Positions 44,412 to 55,334 of a stretch of 64,000 nucleotides of DNA are shown here, piece by piece (the first letter of the stretch is position 1; every line of letters starts with the position of its first letter). The notes under the pieces are model-generated. The model saw only the letters and a program-made list of their open reading frames with translations. It did no database searches and had not been told where the DNA came from. The position numbers were made by a program, and so were the translations under genes. Source of the DNA: Haliclona indistincta (lineage: Eukaryota; Porifera; Demospongiae; Haplosclerida; Chalinidae); contig OZ024790.1 in assembly GCA_964017065.1 (NCBI GenBank), positions 5,504,737-5,568,736 of the forward strand, read 5' to 3'.

Positions 44412-44540
44412 TTTAAAAAATTTTTTTTTGTTTTGAATTTTTTTTAATTTCTTTTTAACCTTTTTTAAAGGTTAACGTGTTATTAATTTTTTAATTGTTT
44501 ACATTTAAATTTTGGTTTTAGAGGTTCTCACGAAACTGGC
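44412..44540. other. AT-rich spacer
   Basis: T-rich, containing TTTTTTAAAGGTTAACGTGT. No gene. Confidence 0.7.
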
Positions 44541-44574
44541 GAAGAAAAGTTTGGCCTATATTTGTATCAAAGAC

Positions 44575-44640
44575 TTTCCATGGCAGTTCAGAGGGGTAAC
44601 GCTGCCTCAGTTATCGGTTCGATTCCTTGTTCGTCTGCTG
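44575..44640 (+). repeat. Possible tRNA-derived SINE fragment
   Basis: TGGCAGTTCAGAGGGGTAAC resembles an A box and GGTTCGATTCC is a B box, ~40 bp apart. No cloverleaf closes convincingly. Confidence 0.4.
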
Positions 44641-44764
44641 CTGCCTAACTTTGCTATATCGTAATTCATTTTTCCTTGCCTTATTGTAACTTGATACTAA
44701 ATTAATAATAATTAAAAACATTTTACTTTTTTAATTTTTTTTATATTCGAATATTTATTTTGCA

Positions 44765-44999
44765 TATATTGCGCATATTTATATTGCTCATGTTTGTGCC
44801 CCGTTGTGCCAAGGTGCTAACCAAGGCACAAAGGGGTTACCCCTTTGTGGGGTCGTCGCCCTATTTGTGCACACAAAGGGGTTAGTCTTGGCGTCATGCA
44901 AAGGGTTAGCCCTTTGTGCCCAAATAGGGCGACGATGCCATTACTAACCCGTTTGTGCGCAAATAGGGGGACGACGCCAAGGCGAACCCCTTTGTGCGT
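44765..44999. repeat. GTGCACAAA minisatellite block 9
   Basis: Reverse of block 6: entry GCGCATATTTATATTGCTCA, a GGCACAAAGGGGTTACCCCTT palindromic stretch, then 39-bp units, ending directly in satellite at GTGCGTGAGTGAGTG. Confidence 0.9.
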
Positions 45000-45155
45000 G
45001 AGTGAGTGTGAGTGAGTGAGTGAGTGAGTGAGTGAGTGTAAGTGAGTGTGAGTGAGTGTGATTGAGCGAGTGTGAGAGAGTGAGTGTGAGTGTCAGCGTG
45101 AGCGTGAGGGAGAGTGAGAGTAAGAGTGTGAGTGAGAGTGAGAGTGAGTGTGAGT

Positions 45156-45205
<50 letters not shown>

Positions 45206-45512
45206 ATGAGGGTGTGTGTGAGTGTGACTGTGAGTGTGAGTGAGTGAGTGAGTGTGAGTCTGAGTGTGAGTGAGTGTGAGTATGAGTATGAGTGAGTGTG
45301 AGTGAGTGGGTGTGAGTGAGTGAGTGAGTCTGAGTGAGTGAGTGTGAGAGTGTGAGTGTGAGGGTGAGTGTGAGAGAGTGAGGGTGAGAGAGTGAGCGAG
45401 TGTGAGTGTGAGTGTCAGTGAGTGAGTGAGTGTGAGTGAGTGTGAGTGAGTGAGTGTGAGTGAGTGAGTGTGAGTGAGTGTGAGTGAGTGTGAGTGAGTG
45501 GGAGTGTGTGAG
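45000..45512. repeat. TGAGTG satellite array 5, left part
   Basis: G-rich strand on +, with a GAGAGTGAGA-rich stretch at 45120-45210. Confidence 0.96.
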
Positions 45513-45897
45513 CATAGTTGCCAACTGTCCCGGTTTGGCCGGGACGGTCCCGGGAAAATGGCTATTGTCCCGGCGGTGTCCCGGGAAGACAATTGTCCCG
45601 GATTGTCCCGGAATTTTAGCACTTGGCTCATTCCTCGGCCTCAACAATCGCTTCTTCCTCTGCCATAAGCGCTTCCTCTTCTGCTCTCGCCTCTGCTAGT
45701 CGTGTCACTCGGTCTGTTTCACGCGGTGTTCCACAGACTACCTCAAACTAGTACAGAGGAAACTAATTAATAGGCGTGTTTATTAAAATTAATGGGTGTG
45801 GTCAATTAATTTGTATGTGTGGTCAATTAATTTTGTGAGTGTGGTTTTGATATTAATGAGTGTCCCGGGTAAAATTTTTCTGAAGTTGGCAACAATG
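45513..45897 (-). mobile_element. CATAGTTGCCAAC MITE in satellite, copy 2 (385 bp)
   Basis: Reverse-oriented paralogue of 27502-27886, same length. Right end reads GTTGGCAACAATG (one change from the TIR consensus). Confidence 0.88.
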
Positions 45898-46160
45898 GTG
45901 TGAGTGAGTGTGAGTGAGTGAGTGAGTGTGAGTGCGAGTGTGAGTGTGAGGGTGAGTGAGTGAGTGTCAGTCTGAGTGTGAGTGTGAGTGAGTGAGTCTG
46001 AGTTTGAGTTTGAGTGAGTGTGAGTGAGTGTGAGTGAGTGAGTGTGAGAGTGTGAGTGTGAGGGGGAGTGTGAGAGAGTGAGTGTGAGAGTGAGAGCGAG
46101 TGTGAGTGTGAGTGAGTGTGAGTGAGTGTGAGTGAGTGGGTGAGTGTGAGTGAGTGAGTG
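45898..46160. repeat. TGAGTG satellite array 5, right part
   Basis: Ends GTGAGTGAGTGTTAATTTTG, so the last hexamers overlap the GAGTGTTAATTTT junction motif of AT spacers. Confidence 0.95.
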
Positions 46161-46255
46161 TTAATTTTGATTAAATCTTTTTTTTTGTATTTTTATTTAT
46201 TTAATTTTTAATTTTTTTAAATGTTTTCATTTTTTAGTTTTAATAGATAATGTAA
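46161..46255. other. AT-rich spacer
   Basis: T-rich low complexity before the DIRS/Ngaro-type element. No gene. Confidence 0.75.
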
Positions 46256-46523
46256 ACTTAGAGCTGTGATTTAAGTATGGTTAGCCGCTCCTTACCATCC
46301 CCATATTCGCGACCCAGTCGCTTAGTGAGTGTACTGCTGCGGAGTACATGGTGATCAGTAATGAGATTTATGATAATCTACCTCATAGGGGTGGAGCGTG
46401 GTTCAAAGTGTTGCGATGCCTCGTGGCTCCGGCACATGCGCAGTCTAAGACAGAGCTGTCCAGCTGTACGGTAGATCAACTCGGAACTAGCGTACTGTGC
46501 CACTGTTCTGTCTCGCTGTCATC

Positions 46524-46766
46524 ATGTCTTCGGCTGGCCCGTCTTCCTCTACTTCGACTCCCCCTTCCACAGCTGTGGCCGCGCTACCGGTGTCTCTACC
46601 CGATGACTTGATGGCTGGAATCCAGGCAGCAGCCCAAGCAGCCGCCCGCGCGGCGGTCCAGGATGCCCTGGCGCGCTTACCCCTGTCCTCGGCACCAACC
46701 TCTTCTGCTCCAGGTCAGTTCTCTCTGTCTTTCCCCCTGTTAAGCCTCGAACAGGTCACTGGGTGA
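46524..46766 (+). pseudogene. DIRS/Ngaro-type gag, N-terminal piece
   Basis: Starts MSSAGPSSSTSTPPSTAV and continues with the amphipathic, Ala-rich stretch GIQAAAQAAARAAVQDALA, typical of the start of these gag proteins. A possible splice donor (CAG|GTCAGT) occurs near 46712 and an acceptor (TTCCCATCCTCAG) at 47903, but the joined phase does not match the downstream gag frame. Intron or frameshift is undecided. Confidence 0.5.
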
Positions 46767-46904
46767 CCCCCCCAATTATCTTTAATGAAGTTCGGCTGGC
46801 GCTCAGCCCGCCCAGGCCCCGCCTCCTCCTCGCCAGCGCAGCTAGCTGCGCCCACCCGGCGGGCCAGTCAGGCATCAACGCCGCTGAGGCGGTGACCACT
46901 GCCC

Positions 46905-47060
46905 TCTCTATCTATCTGCTTCTCTCCTTTCCTTCTCTCTCTCTCGCTCTCTTTTTTTGTGTTTTCTCTCCCCTCTCCTCTCTTTCTCTCTCTCCTTCTC
47001 CTCTTTCTCTCTCCCCTTCTCCTCTTTCTCTCTCCCCCCCTCTCTCCATCTATCTCCTTG
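46905..47060. repeat. CT-rich microsatellite
   Basis: CTCTCT/TTCTCTCTCTCC low-complexity run. The Ser/Leu/Pro-rich frames over it are artefacts. Confidence 0.92.
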
Positions 47061-47293
47061 TCTCACCGTTACTCCCCTCTTCTTTGTGACTTCATAAGTC
47101 GCTCCATAGCTGGCTGTTGCCATCTGCTCCGTCCACAGGCTGCGTTCATCTGCGGTGCTTGTCTACAGCACCAGGGATGCACCTGTCTCAGTCTACAGCA
47201 CCGGTCTCGGTCTACAGCACCACCGGTCTCTGTTTACAGCCGCTGGAGCGAGGTTACCTATCCCCCCCTTCTGGTTGAGCATGCCGCTTCCTG

Positions 47294-47480
47294 GGTTGGC
47301 TGCCCATCACGGTCAGGGCCGCCGCCCATCACGACCAGGGCTGCCACCCTTCCTGGCCAGGGCCGCCTCCCATCACGACCAGGGCCGCTGCCCATCACGA
47401 CCAGGGCCGCCGCCCATCAAGACCAGTGCCACCGCCCATCACGACCAGGGCCGCCACCCATCAAGGCCAGGGCTGCCCTC
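47294..47480. repeat. 22-bp GC-rich minisatellite, ~8 copies
   Basis: GGGCCGCCGCCCATCACGACC-type unit. GGG starts fall at 47316, 47338, 47360, 47382, 47404, 47426 (variant GTG), 47448 and 47470, an exact 22-bp period that shifts frame each unit, so it is unlikely to be coding. Confidence 0.95.
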
Positions 47481-47903
47481 GTCTGGGTCCAGGCTTCCAA
47501 GTGGGACCACTCCTCCCAATTGTTGAGCCTGTCCGAACCTACTACCTCGACCCTGAACCAACTTCAGGGCTGGCACTCGGCACAACCGGGGCCACTGGTC
47601 CCTCCCTGCCACGCCTCCCCCAATGCGGGGCATGGCTCATAACTGTGGGCTGATTGAACAGACAAACCCCTTTGGGTTCCCAGTCGCCCAATGGCGGTCA
47701 CTAACAGTACACTCTTTGTGAGACTGGTGGCCGCTTGCTTAGTTAAGCAGCTGGCCCTCATGGGTTGATGCTCGGCCCTCCCCCTACCAGCGTAGGCAGT
47801 AGGGGGCGGAGCAGGTCCCTGCAGTGGTCAGGCTAGCTAACAGTCCATAACTCATGGTCCCCGGCGGCACCACCCAGCTTACTGGTTCTATTCCCATCCT
47901 CAG
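47481..47903. other. Non-coding stretch between gag pieces
   Basis: GC-moderate sequence without a convincing frame. May be part of an intron or leader of the element. Confidence 0.5.
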
Positions 47904-48923
47904 GTAGCTCCGGTGGAATCCCGGAAGTGTCACTGCCAGACGGGATCCGTTCTGAGCGGCATTCCCTTGCTACCGGGTGCAGGAACCGGGGCTCCGGTCA
48001 CCTCCCCATCACTCCCCCCTGCAGCATCAGCAGCACACACTACTCCGCCAGTGATGTCAATTCCTTCTCTGGCCGCATTGCTGTCGTCCCCAATCTCCGC
48101 CCCTTTGGGTGCATTGGCCCCATGCAGTGCAGCACCTCTGATTGTCTCCGCAGCTCTTCCCCCCATCTCTGGGAAGATAATAGAAAAGGTCCAAAAGGGG
48201 CTCTTCATCAATTTTAAGGAGTTTCTTCAGGATAATGTGCTGCTTGTCCAGAGGCTCCAGGACCTAGGACAGATCAACCCAGCCCTCTCTGCGACTCAGC
48301 CGATTCTGGCGGGCTCCAAATTGCGGGACGTACCGGACGCAGAAGCCTGGGCCTCATGCTTCCAAGTCTTTCTGATTGCGAAGACAAGTTGTGAAGAGAC
48401 GCGAGGACTTGCAGCCTACGGCATGATTGTTCTTCACCTCGCCAGAAAGCACAGGGGCAGAGGCTGGCTACTTTATGACAGGCAGTTCCGCCAACAAAAA
48501 GCTGCTGGGGCCGCCATGCCCTGGTCAGAGATCAATCCGTCCCTGATGGCGGCTACAATTTTAAGTTCCCCTGGTGCCCTACAGCCGAAGTCATGTCCGT
48601 ACTGCCTCTCGGCCGACCACACCAAGGAGGAATGCGCACTGGCCTCACTTGAGGCCCCCGCAGTCACCAACCCACCTCCCCAGGGTTCAGTGCAGGGCCC
48701 ATCGGGTCGCCAGTCTCGCCGCCCTGTCCCCTACAGATCCTCAGACACAATATGTCGCCGATTCAACAGGGGCTCCTGTGAATCATCCGACTGTAGGTAC
48801 GAGCATATCTGCTCCGGTTGCCATAGACCTGGTCACCCTCTCTTCAACTGCAAGGGAAAGGGTAAAGGTCGTCCAGGCGAGATCCCTGTGCAAAAGGGCA
48901 ACATATCTCTACCCCCTAAGTGA
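47904..48923 (+). pseudogene. gag: DIRS/Ngaro-type gag, main part with zinc fingers
   Basis: An open frame of ~336 codons ending in TGA. It has a Pro/Ala/Ser-rich N-terminal half; a conserved-looking core (FINFKEFLQDNVLLVQRL, then YGMIVLHLARKHRGRGWLLY and WSEINPSLMAATIL); a zinc knuckle CPYCLSADHTKEEC at ~48595-48636; a CCCH-like CRRFNRGSCESSDCRYEH; and a second knuckle CSGCHRPGHPLFNC at ~48812-48853. These gag proteins bind the element RNA. The frame itself is intact, but its true start is uncertain because the displayed first codon is GTG. Confidence 0.78.
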
Positions 48924-49372
48924 CCGGAGCCACCAAGTCGCCCTCTCGACTGCCTTGAGGCCCACTCATCCTATGTCAGAACTCACTATTATAACCACAA
49001 AAATCATTATTTCGGCTATTGTCTGGCCACCAACACTCATATCTACTCCCATTAATCACGTTGCATACTCAGCAGCCCGGGGGAGCCCCTGGGTCAATTT
49101 CAATCACTCTACTATCGGTCATAATCACTTATCTCTGACTTGCCGCTCAGTTGCAGCGGGCTAGGTCTCCTAGTGTCTCATCTATCATTATGCTGATGAT
49201 TTTAAAAAAAAATGTTTCTCACTACTTGTCTATTCAAGTGACACACACAAGAACACTGGAGGTGCGAGGGCTTCACCTTCCGACATTAATGAGAGTAGTA
49301 TGAATAATAGTAATAATGATAATGAAAGGTGGTTAAGAAAACTCTCGCATACTGCCTCTCCTCCCCCCCAGG

Positions 49373-51053
49373 GTGTGGCATCCAGGAGGGCCGCTACCGT
49401 TATACCGAAGACCTCCTCGCTCTCGAGCGAGTGTCAGTCGGCACTCGACCCAGAGGGTCCAATCCAGTGCCAGCATCAGAGTCAATGGAGGGTTCCTGCC
49501 GGTGGACCATTGGCAGCCATTCCTACGGGCCCACCCAGACCAAGCCTTCACCGAGTTCCTGCAGAGAGGACTGTCTGAGGGCTTCCGCGTCGGTTTTGAC
49601 CCTGATAGCCGTCTTGAACAAGCACCAAATAACTTCCAGTCAGTCCGGGACAACCCGGCTACAGTGGATATATACATTGCTGACGAGGTGGAAAAAGGTC
49701 GCCTCACAACACGCCCGGGTGCCATCATTCGCCGGAACCCAATTGGAATAATACCCAAGAGTCACCAGCCCCAAAAGTTCCGACTCATCGTCGACCTGTC
49801 AGCTCCACGGTATTTCTCCAGCCCTCTGTTCAGTGGACTACATCACAGTTGACCAAGCAGCGAGGCTGGTAGCCAACTACGGCAGGGGAGCTCTCATGGC
49901 CAAGATCGACCTCAAAAGCGCCTACAGGCATGTCCCGGTACACCCCACAGATCAATGCCGACTGGGCGTAGCCTGGGGAGGTCGTACTTACTGCGACCGG
50001 GCTCTGCCGTTCGGGTTGCGCTCGGCACCCAAACTGTTCACTGTCGTTGCTGACGGCATAACCTGGGCATTACTGTGCGAAGGGGTCACCAACTGTGTCC
50101 ACTACCTGGATGATTTCCTATTCTGGGGGCCGCCAGCATCGGACCAATGTGGCCGTGCACTAGAGAAGGCTACCGCTCTATGTGAGCATTTGGGGTTCCC
50201 AGTCACCCCAGACAAGACCACAGGGCCAACAACGATTATCACATTCTTAGGAATTGAAATAGACTCTGTCCGCCAAGAACTCCGGCTCCCCGAGCCCAAG
50301 CTACGACGACTCAGGCAGATTCTCGCCAGGTGGACCTCAAAGCGTGAAGCATCAAAGCACAGCCTGCAGGTGTTATTAGGCCACCTCAACCACGCCGCAG
50401 CTGTAGTGAGGCCGGGCCGCGCTTTCCTCCGTCAGGTGATTGACGCATCCAAGCGACCTCGCCTGCAGTGGCAGAAAACGCGACTAGAAGTGGGATGCCG
50501 GGCAGACATCGCATGGTGGGCCACTTTTGTCCGAACCTGGAACGGTGTAGCATTGTTCCCTCAACTCCCCAAAGATACGGAGCTTATCTCAGATGCCTCT
50601 GGTTCGTGGGGATGCGGAGCCTACTGCCCCAAAGAGTGCACCTGGTTCCAACTAGAGTGGCCACAGTCGTGGGCGAGTGTCAATATCGCGGCAAAAGAAA
50701 TGCTCCCGATAGTGGCCGCAGCAGCTATTTGGGGGGAATCCTTGCGCGGCACTGTCCTTCAAGTCCGCTCAGATAACCAGGCGGTAATTGATTGTCTAGA
50801 CTCACGTTCAGCTGAGAACGCTGTGCTGGCACATCTTCGTTGCCTGTTCCTCTTCGAAGCGCAGTTCCAATTTGATCACAGACCAAAACACATAGCGGGA
50901 AAGCTTAATGTAGCCGCGGATGCACTGTCGCGAGGCAGACTAACCCAGTTTCGTTCTGTTTTCTCACAGGCCAATCCGCTGCCATCACCTCTCCCAAGCA
51001 GTCTGGTAGAGCTCCTGCTAGACAGCTCCCTGAACTGGACGTCCCCTCGCTAG
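49373..51053 (+). pseudogene. pol: DIRS/Ngaro-type reverse transcriptase-RNase H
   Basis: First frame (to ~49805): EVEKGRLTTRPGAIIRRNPI and FRLIVDLSAP. After a frameshift at about 49800-49812 the second frame runs to 51053 with KIDLKSAYRHVPVHP (catalytic Asp), LPFGLRSAPKLF and YLDDFLFWG (~50103), the thumb with FLGIEIDS, then RNase H: ISDASGSWGCGAY, AAKEMLPIV, RSDNQAVID, NVAADALSR (D-E-D-D set). These motifs appear intact. Reading frame broken once. The recombinase frame overlaps its 3' end. Confidence 0.9.
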
Positions 51054-51112
51054 AAGCGGCTGTTCGCAGCTACTTTACCAGCGGGATCGCGGCCAACACC
51101 ATGACTGCATAC
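50995..51112 (+). pseudogene. Tyrosine recombinase, N-terminal piece
   Basis: In a frame overlapping the end of RT: PSLEAAVRSYFTSGIAANT then MTAY, the start of the core-binding domain of DIRS/Ngaro recombinases (SxGIAxxTxxAY pattern). It is cut at 51112 by the 2,052-bp element; the frame resumes at 53175 after the 10-bp duplication. Confidence 0.82.
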
Positions 51113-53164
51113 GGGTCTTGTTATGTTCACAACACTTCATGTCCCCCACGTGACAAATCACGTGATATTCCAACGCGGGAAAATTTAAAACGGCGATCTA
51201 GCGTGTGTGTACTAGCAAGGGAACCTGGTATAACGGCTTTCTAGCCTCAGCGTCACACCTAAGCTCATGCTCTTATGAATGCCGAGCTGTATGATTCATC
51301 AGACTCGAATTCAAGAGAGACGGAGCGGCTAGCCTAGCATAGTTGAGACTTGTAACTAGTGTCTTAATAGTTGATGCTTACCATGTTACCTCATAGCTGC
51401 ATACGAATCTTTGAATGGCATTCAGCAAGTTCATGTTGTAGAGTCATGCACTATTATATTACTTTCTGTGTTGCACATTCACAATTACTTCCAGATTTCA
51501 TTAAACATTCTCATACTCCAAACATAAAAGAAAATTTTTTACTACATTATACTTGTGTATAGTGAATAATGTGATGAATTGAAATTTATGATGAATAACA
51601 CTGAGCTCTTTCGTTATTGCCTGAAAGCAGCACAACAGAACTTGCCAGAAGAACACACTAGTGAACTGACAGCTCCTCTGTTCAAAAAAAGAATCGTTCA
51701 TTAATAATATTAATTTCGTACAAGTATAATTGATTACAACAAGGGGTATGATGGAATGTTCATGCTGAATGAGAAAACAAATTATGATGCAGGTACATGC
51801 CCACAATGAATTCCGTAGATAGCAACAGATTTTTGAAAAAAATACAGGTATTAGAAACGTCCGGGATTACGAGAAATGATGAGTTTTGGTCATGTTTCTC
51901 ATGAAACAAGTAGCTAACAGAACATAGCTCGTGTACGTGTGTCAAAGCTCTTATACATATTTTTGGTATGAACCGCACTGCCAGCAGCACCTCATTCAGA
52001 CACGATTAAAAAAAATTATTATACCCATTTTCACTGAATAACTTAGTGAAAACGAGTGTAACATCCATTTTTTAATCGTTTCCGAATGAGAGCCGCTGGT
52101 GGTGCGGTTCACACCAAAAACATGTATACTGTTAGTTGGGTCATTGAGAGAAAAGTACACAAAAAATTAATACTACGACTGTTACACAACTAGTATGACA
52201 GAGAACTGAGATAAACCACTCTGATTTACTTCCAGCAACGTACTTCTGTATCCCTACTTAGCAAACTGAATTAACTCCGAAAAATTACACGACCAGTATA
52301 GGTCTTGAAGAACGCTGTCATACTGGCAAATTGAATACACCCAGTACAACACTGTATTTTGATCTCTTGTGTCAATAGAATCATGTCAGGATACTTTGCT
52401 TTCAGCACCTGGACAATCACTTGAGAATCATGGAAGTGTGTGACGTCACATGTTTGATTCAGGATTTACAATACCTGTACTAGTACGATGAAACAGATTT
52501 AGACCTAGATTCTATGATCCTGTCCATACCATGTTCCACGTCGATGTCATGGCACATACGTTTTAAGCATAATAATAATTATTTGGCATGAACATTTATC
52601 ATGGCTCTACATGTATAAACTATTAATTTAGCTCACCAATTCATCTCAGCACATTTGTCTTCTCATTGATCAGTCTAGCTGGACACATTATTCACACCAG
52701 ATTCATCAGTCAGTCCCTTGATTATGTTGTCAGAAATGCTGCCCCATATGTTGTACGAGGATATAAAAATGTTCGAATGGTAAATGACATGGACAGATAC
52801 AGTTCTATAACTGAGGCATGCTGAGGGCAGCTCTTCTGGCCTTAATGCATGTCTCCTAAACCAGAGAATAGGCTCTGCCTAAACTGACAATCACATGACT
52901 GATGGTAGTCATGTTACCACAAAGTCAGAACAGTATAGTTAGTAGCTCACGCGAGAAAAAACTATTTGTACCAGGTCACTCCATCAGTCAGATTCACGAG
53001 CGCCGAAAACACGAGTATAAAGCTCTGTGAAGTGAACTGGCGGCGCTGTGGTAGAGACCGGGATAATGATCTGCATCACTGCAAAGCACTAAGTACTGAA
53101 TGTGGGCGTTTCCTTACAATTCACGTGACAGGGGGCATGAAGTGTTGTGAACATAACAAGACCC
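51113..53164. mobile_element. 2,052-bp TIR element with 10-bp target duplication
   Basis: Ends are inverted repeats beginning GGGTCTTGTTATGTTCACAA and continuing CACTTCATG(T/C)CCCC, about 34 bp. GACTGCATAC flanks both sides (51103-51112 and 53165-53174). Joining the flanks at the duplication keeps the recombinase frame open, which proves the boundaries. A 10-bp duplication suits Mutator-like elements. No transposase is visible, so it is non-autonomous. Confidence 0.94.
51952..52129. mobile_element. 178-bp near-palindromic MITE nested in the TIR element
   Basis: Outer arms TATACATATTTTTGGTATGA / inverse TATACATGTTTTTGGTGTGA, then GAACCGCAC, CGATTAAAAAA, and a central TTTTCACT-loop-AGTGAAAA hairpin. 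Nearly the whole element folds into one stem. Confidence 0.85.
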
Positions 53165-54031
53165 GACTGCATACTCATCTGCTCAGAAGCGCTATTTATC
53201 TTTCAGTGAAATATATAATCTACCCCCTTTCCCTCTGTCCGAACCAGTGTCTTGCTTGTTCGCAGCCTTCCTAGCTCACCAAGGCCTCAAGTACTCCACC
53301 ATCTACAGATCTCTGCAGGGCTTCCTGCACCTCAGCGAAACGAGTGGCCCCGGCTCCAGTACGTGCTGAAAGGAATCGCCCGGGTCCAACCCACCCCATC
53401 AACCAGCCGGCTCCTTGTTACAGCAGCTATTATGCTTCGCATCCAGTCGGTCAGCACAGCCGTTACAGCGGACTCAGTAGAGCCGCACATGCTGTGGGCT
53501 GCTTGCTGCCTGGGCTACTTCGGGTTTTTGCGCTCAGGAGAGTTCACAGTACAAAAGGCATCCTCTCCAGCTATGTCCATCTCAGATGTTGCAGTTGACT
53601 CCCATGACTCTCCCACCCTGGTTAAGCTGTTCCTGCGCAGGGCAAAGACTGACCCCTTTGGAAAAGGAATTCGCATCTACCTGGGCAAATCAGGTTCCAC
53701 GCTGTGCTCCGTCCTAGCAATGCTAAGTTATCTGGCGGTGCGACCAAAGTTGGAGGGTCCTCAGCTTGTTCACTCAGACGGCTCCCCGCTGACTAGAGAC
53801 CAATTTGTGAGGCTCGTTAAGATGGCTTTAACCGCAGCCAGCATTGACGCCTCGGCCTACTCGGGGCACAGTTTCAGAATCGGCGCGGCCTCAGCTGCTG
53901 CGGCCGCCGGAGTTCTCGCTTATCTCATCAAAGCCCTGGGCAGGTGGGAAAGTGAAGCCTATCACATCTACATCCGGACCCCGAGAGAAGCCCTGGCATC
54001 TATAGCCCAAGTGATTTCCAAGGCGCAGTAA
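53165..54031 (+). pseudogene. Tyrosine recombinase, C-terminal catalytic part
   Basis: Resumes with FPLSEPVSCLFAAFLAHQGL and YSTIYRSL; a frameshift near 53310-53340 leads to WPRLQYVLKGIARVQ and the catalytic domain: GFLRSGEF (Arg), RRAKTDPFGKG (Lys), YSGHSFRIGAA (H-x2-R) and LGRWESEAYHIYIR (Trp/His position and Tyr nucleophile), ending 54031. All catalytic positions are readable. This enzyme integrates circular cDNA in DIRS-order elements. Confidence 0.9.
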
Positions 54032-54540
54032 GACATAGAGACTCCACTCTCAGCTAGACAGTTAAGGTTCACACACCATGTGTTGCTTAGTCATTGTGTC
54101 TAACTCGAGTCCTCATACACGTTGTTTTCTCATGTATCCTGCTGCATTAATGTTTACTCCATTGTTTCTGCTTCTTGAGCATTTGTTGTTGTTGTTGTTG
54201 CTGCGATCTCACGGGCCCGCCGAGCTCGCACTCAGTCAGAGACCCAGAGCAAGAAAGAATAGAAGTGCAGGGATGAGAAAGAATATTTTGGCACCATGGC
54301 ACGCTTTGACTCCGCCCCCGGTGGCCGCCCCCTTCGTGGGTTACGCCAGGAGACGAGTCAATCGGTAGGCGGGGTAAGGGGCGGGGCGACACGCCCTCGC
54401 ACACCCCTCACGTTGCGGGGTGTGCTCTACTGGTGCTATCTGTTGGATAGTTAGCGGCTTGGGCCTGCCGCTAACCATTGGTAAGTTTGTGAGGTAAGCG
54501 GTTAATATTTTTTGTTTACTGTCATTTAAATGAAATGTTT
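54032..54540 (+). other. 3' untranslated end of the DIRS/Ngaro-type element
   Basis: GC-rich sequence with (GTT) microsatellite at 54185-54200 and GGGGCGGGGC-like motifs. Terminal repeats were sought near 54300-54500 but not matched convincingly to 46.3-47.9 kb. Confidence 0.5.
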
Positions 54541-54555
54541 TAAACAATTTTTTAA

Positions 54556-55139
54556 CCCTTTAACCCCTAATGTCGCCTTTTGGCGACATACATACTTCAG
54601 ACACCATAACTTTATCAAAAAGTGTTAAAATATCCCCAAATTAAGCCAAATTGAAGAATACAAATAACCGCAAAAAATTGACTGGTTTTCGGCGCGCCCC
54701 CTACGCTAAACGTTATGGCGACGGCATTTTCTATGGCTTCAGTGCAAATTTCACAACATTCTAGGAAAAATAAAATGGCTGCCAAGAAAATTTGGACATT
54801 TTATGGCTTCAGGGTGCACGCAAACACATTTTTGTGCATTCACTATGATCTGGGCTACATTTTGCACTCACCAAAACCACTGCTATTTGTGTGTACTTTT
54901 CAGCAGCCAGCCCCAAAGTACTAACTTTGAGCAAAACTTGACGAGGTCGCTGCACTTTATCGACTTCACTTTCGAAGTGGGAGGGGCATATTGACCGACT
55001 TGAGTGTGGGCAATTGCGGCTACTCACTGGGGTAAAAGGACGCAAATTTGAGACCACAAAAGACACGAGATATTCACGAGAGAAGTGGTCAGCATTTACG
55101 AGGTTAAAATTTCTGCTGGATAATTTAGTAATTAAAGGG
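54556..55139. mobile_element. TTAA-flanked MITE, family T, diverged copy D (584 bp)
   Basis: TTAA at 54552-54555 and 55140-55143, with tips CCCTTTAA at both ends. The interior is distantly like copies A-C (GGTTTTCGGCGCGCCCCCTA versus TTTTTCGTCGCGCCCTCCCC), and it carries TGTCGCC-TTTT-GGCGACA at 54573-54590. Short frames are not conserved. Confidence 0.82.
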
Positions 55140-55143
55140 TTAA

Positions 55144-55334
55144 AGGGTAATTGAGTATTAATTTTTTTACAGTTTGAATATTTTTTAGATTTCTTTTTAA
55201 CTTTTTTAAAGGGTAATTGTGTTATTTATTTTTTAATTGTTTTAATTTTTTTTCTTTTAATTTTTTTTCTTTTAATTTTTTCTTTTAATTTTTTTACTTT
55301 TACTTTTTCAATTTTTTTTATATTTGAATGTTTA
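55144..55334. other. AT-rich spacer
   Basis: T-rich low complexity after AGGGTAATTGAGTATTAATT. No gene. Confidence 0.75.

Larger units (their letters stand above)
46262..54540 (+). mobile_element. DIRS/Ngaro-type retrotransposon (boundaries approximate)
   Basis: Holds gag-like frames, reverse transcriptase-RNase H and a tyrosine recombinase in that order on the + strand, the hallmark of DIRS-order retrotransposons, with a gene order closest to Ngaro. The region is GC-richer than its surroundings. No LTRs are seen, as expected. I could not confirm the inverted or split direct terminal repeats, so both edges are estimates from the change in composition. A 2-kb TIR element is inserted in the recombinase gene. 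Confidence 0.85.

Noticed and set aside
46908..47123. Arg/Glu-rich or Ser/Leu-rich protein in the CT run
   Set aside because: It is the translation of a CT/GA microsatellite.
47155..47653. Pro/Ala-rich frames of the 22-bp minisatellite
   Set aside because: The 22-bp period shifts the frame with each unit, which argues against selection for coding.
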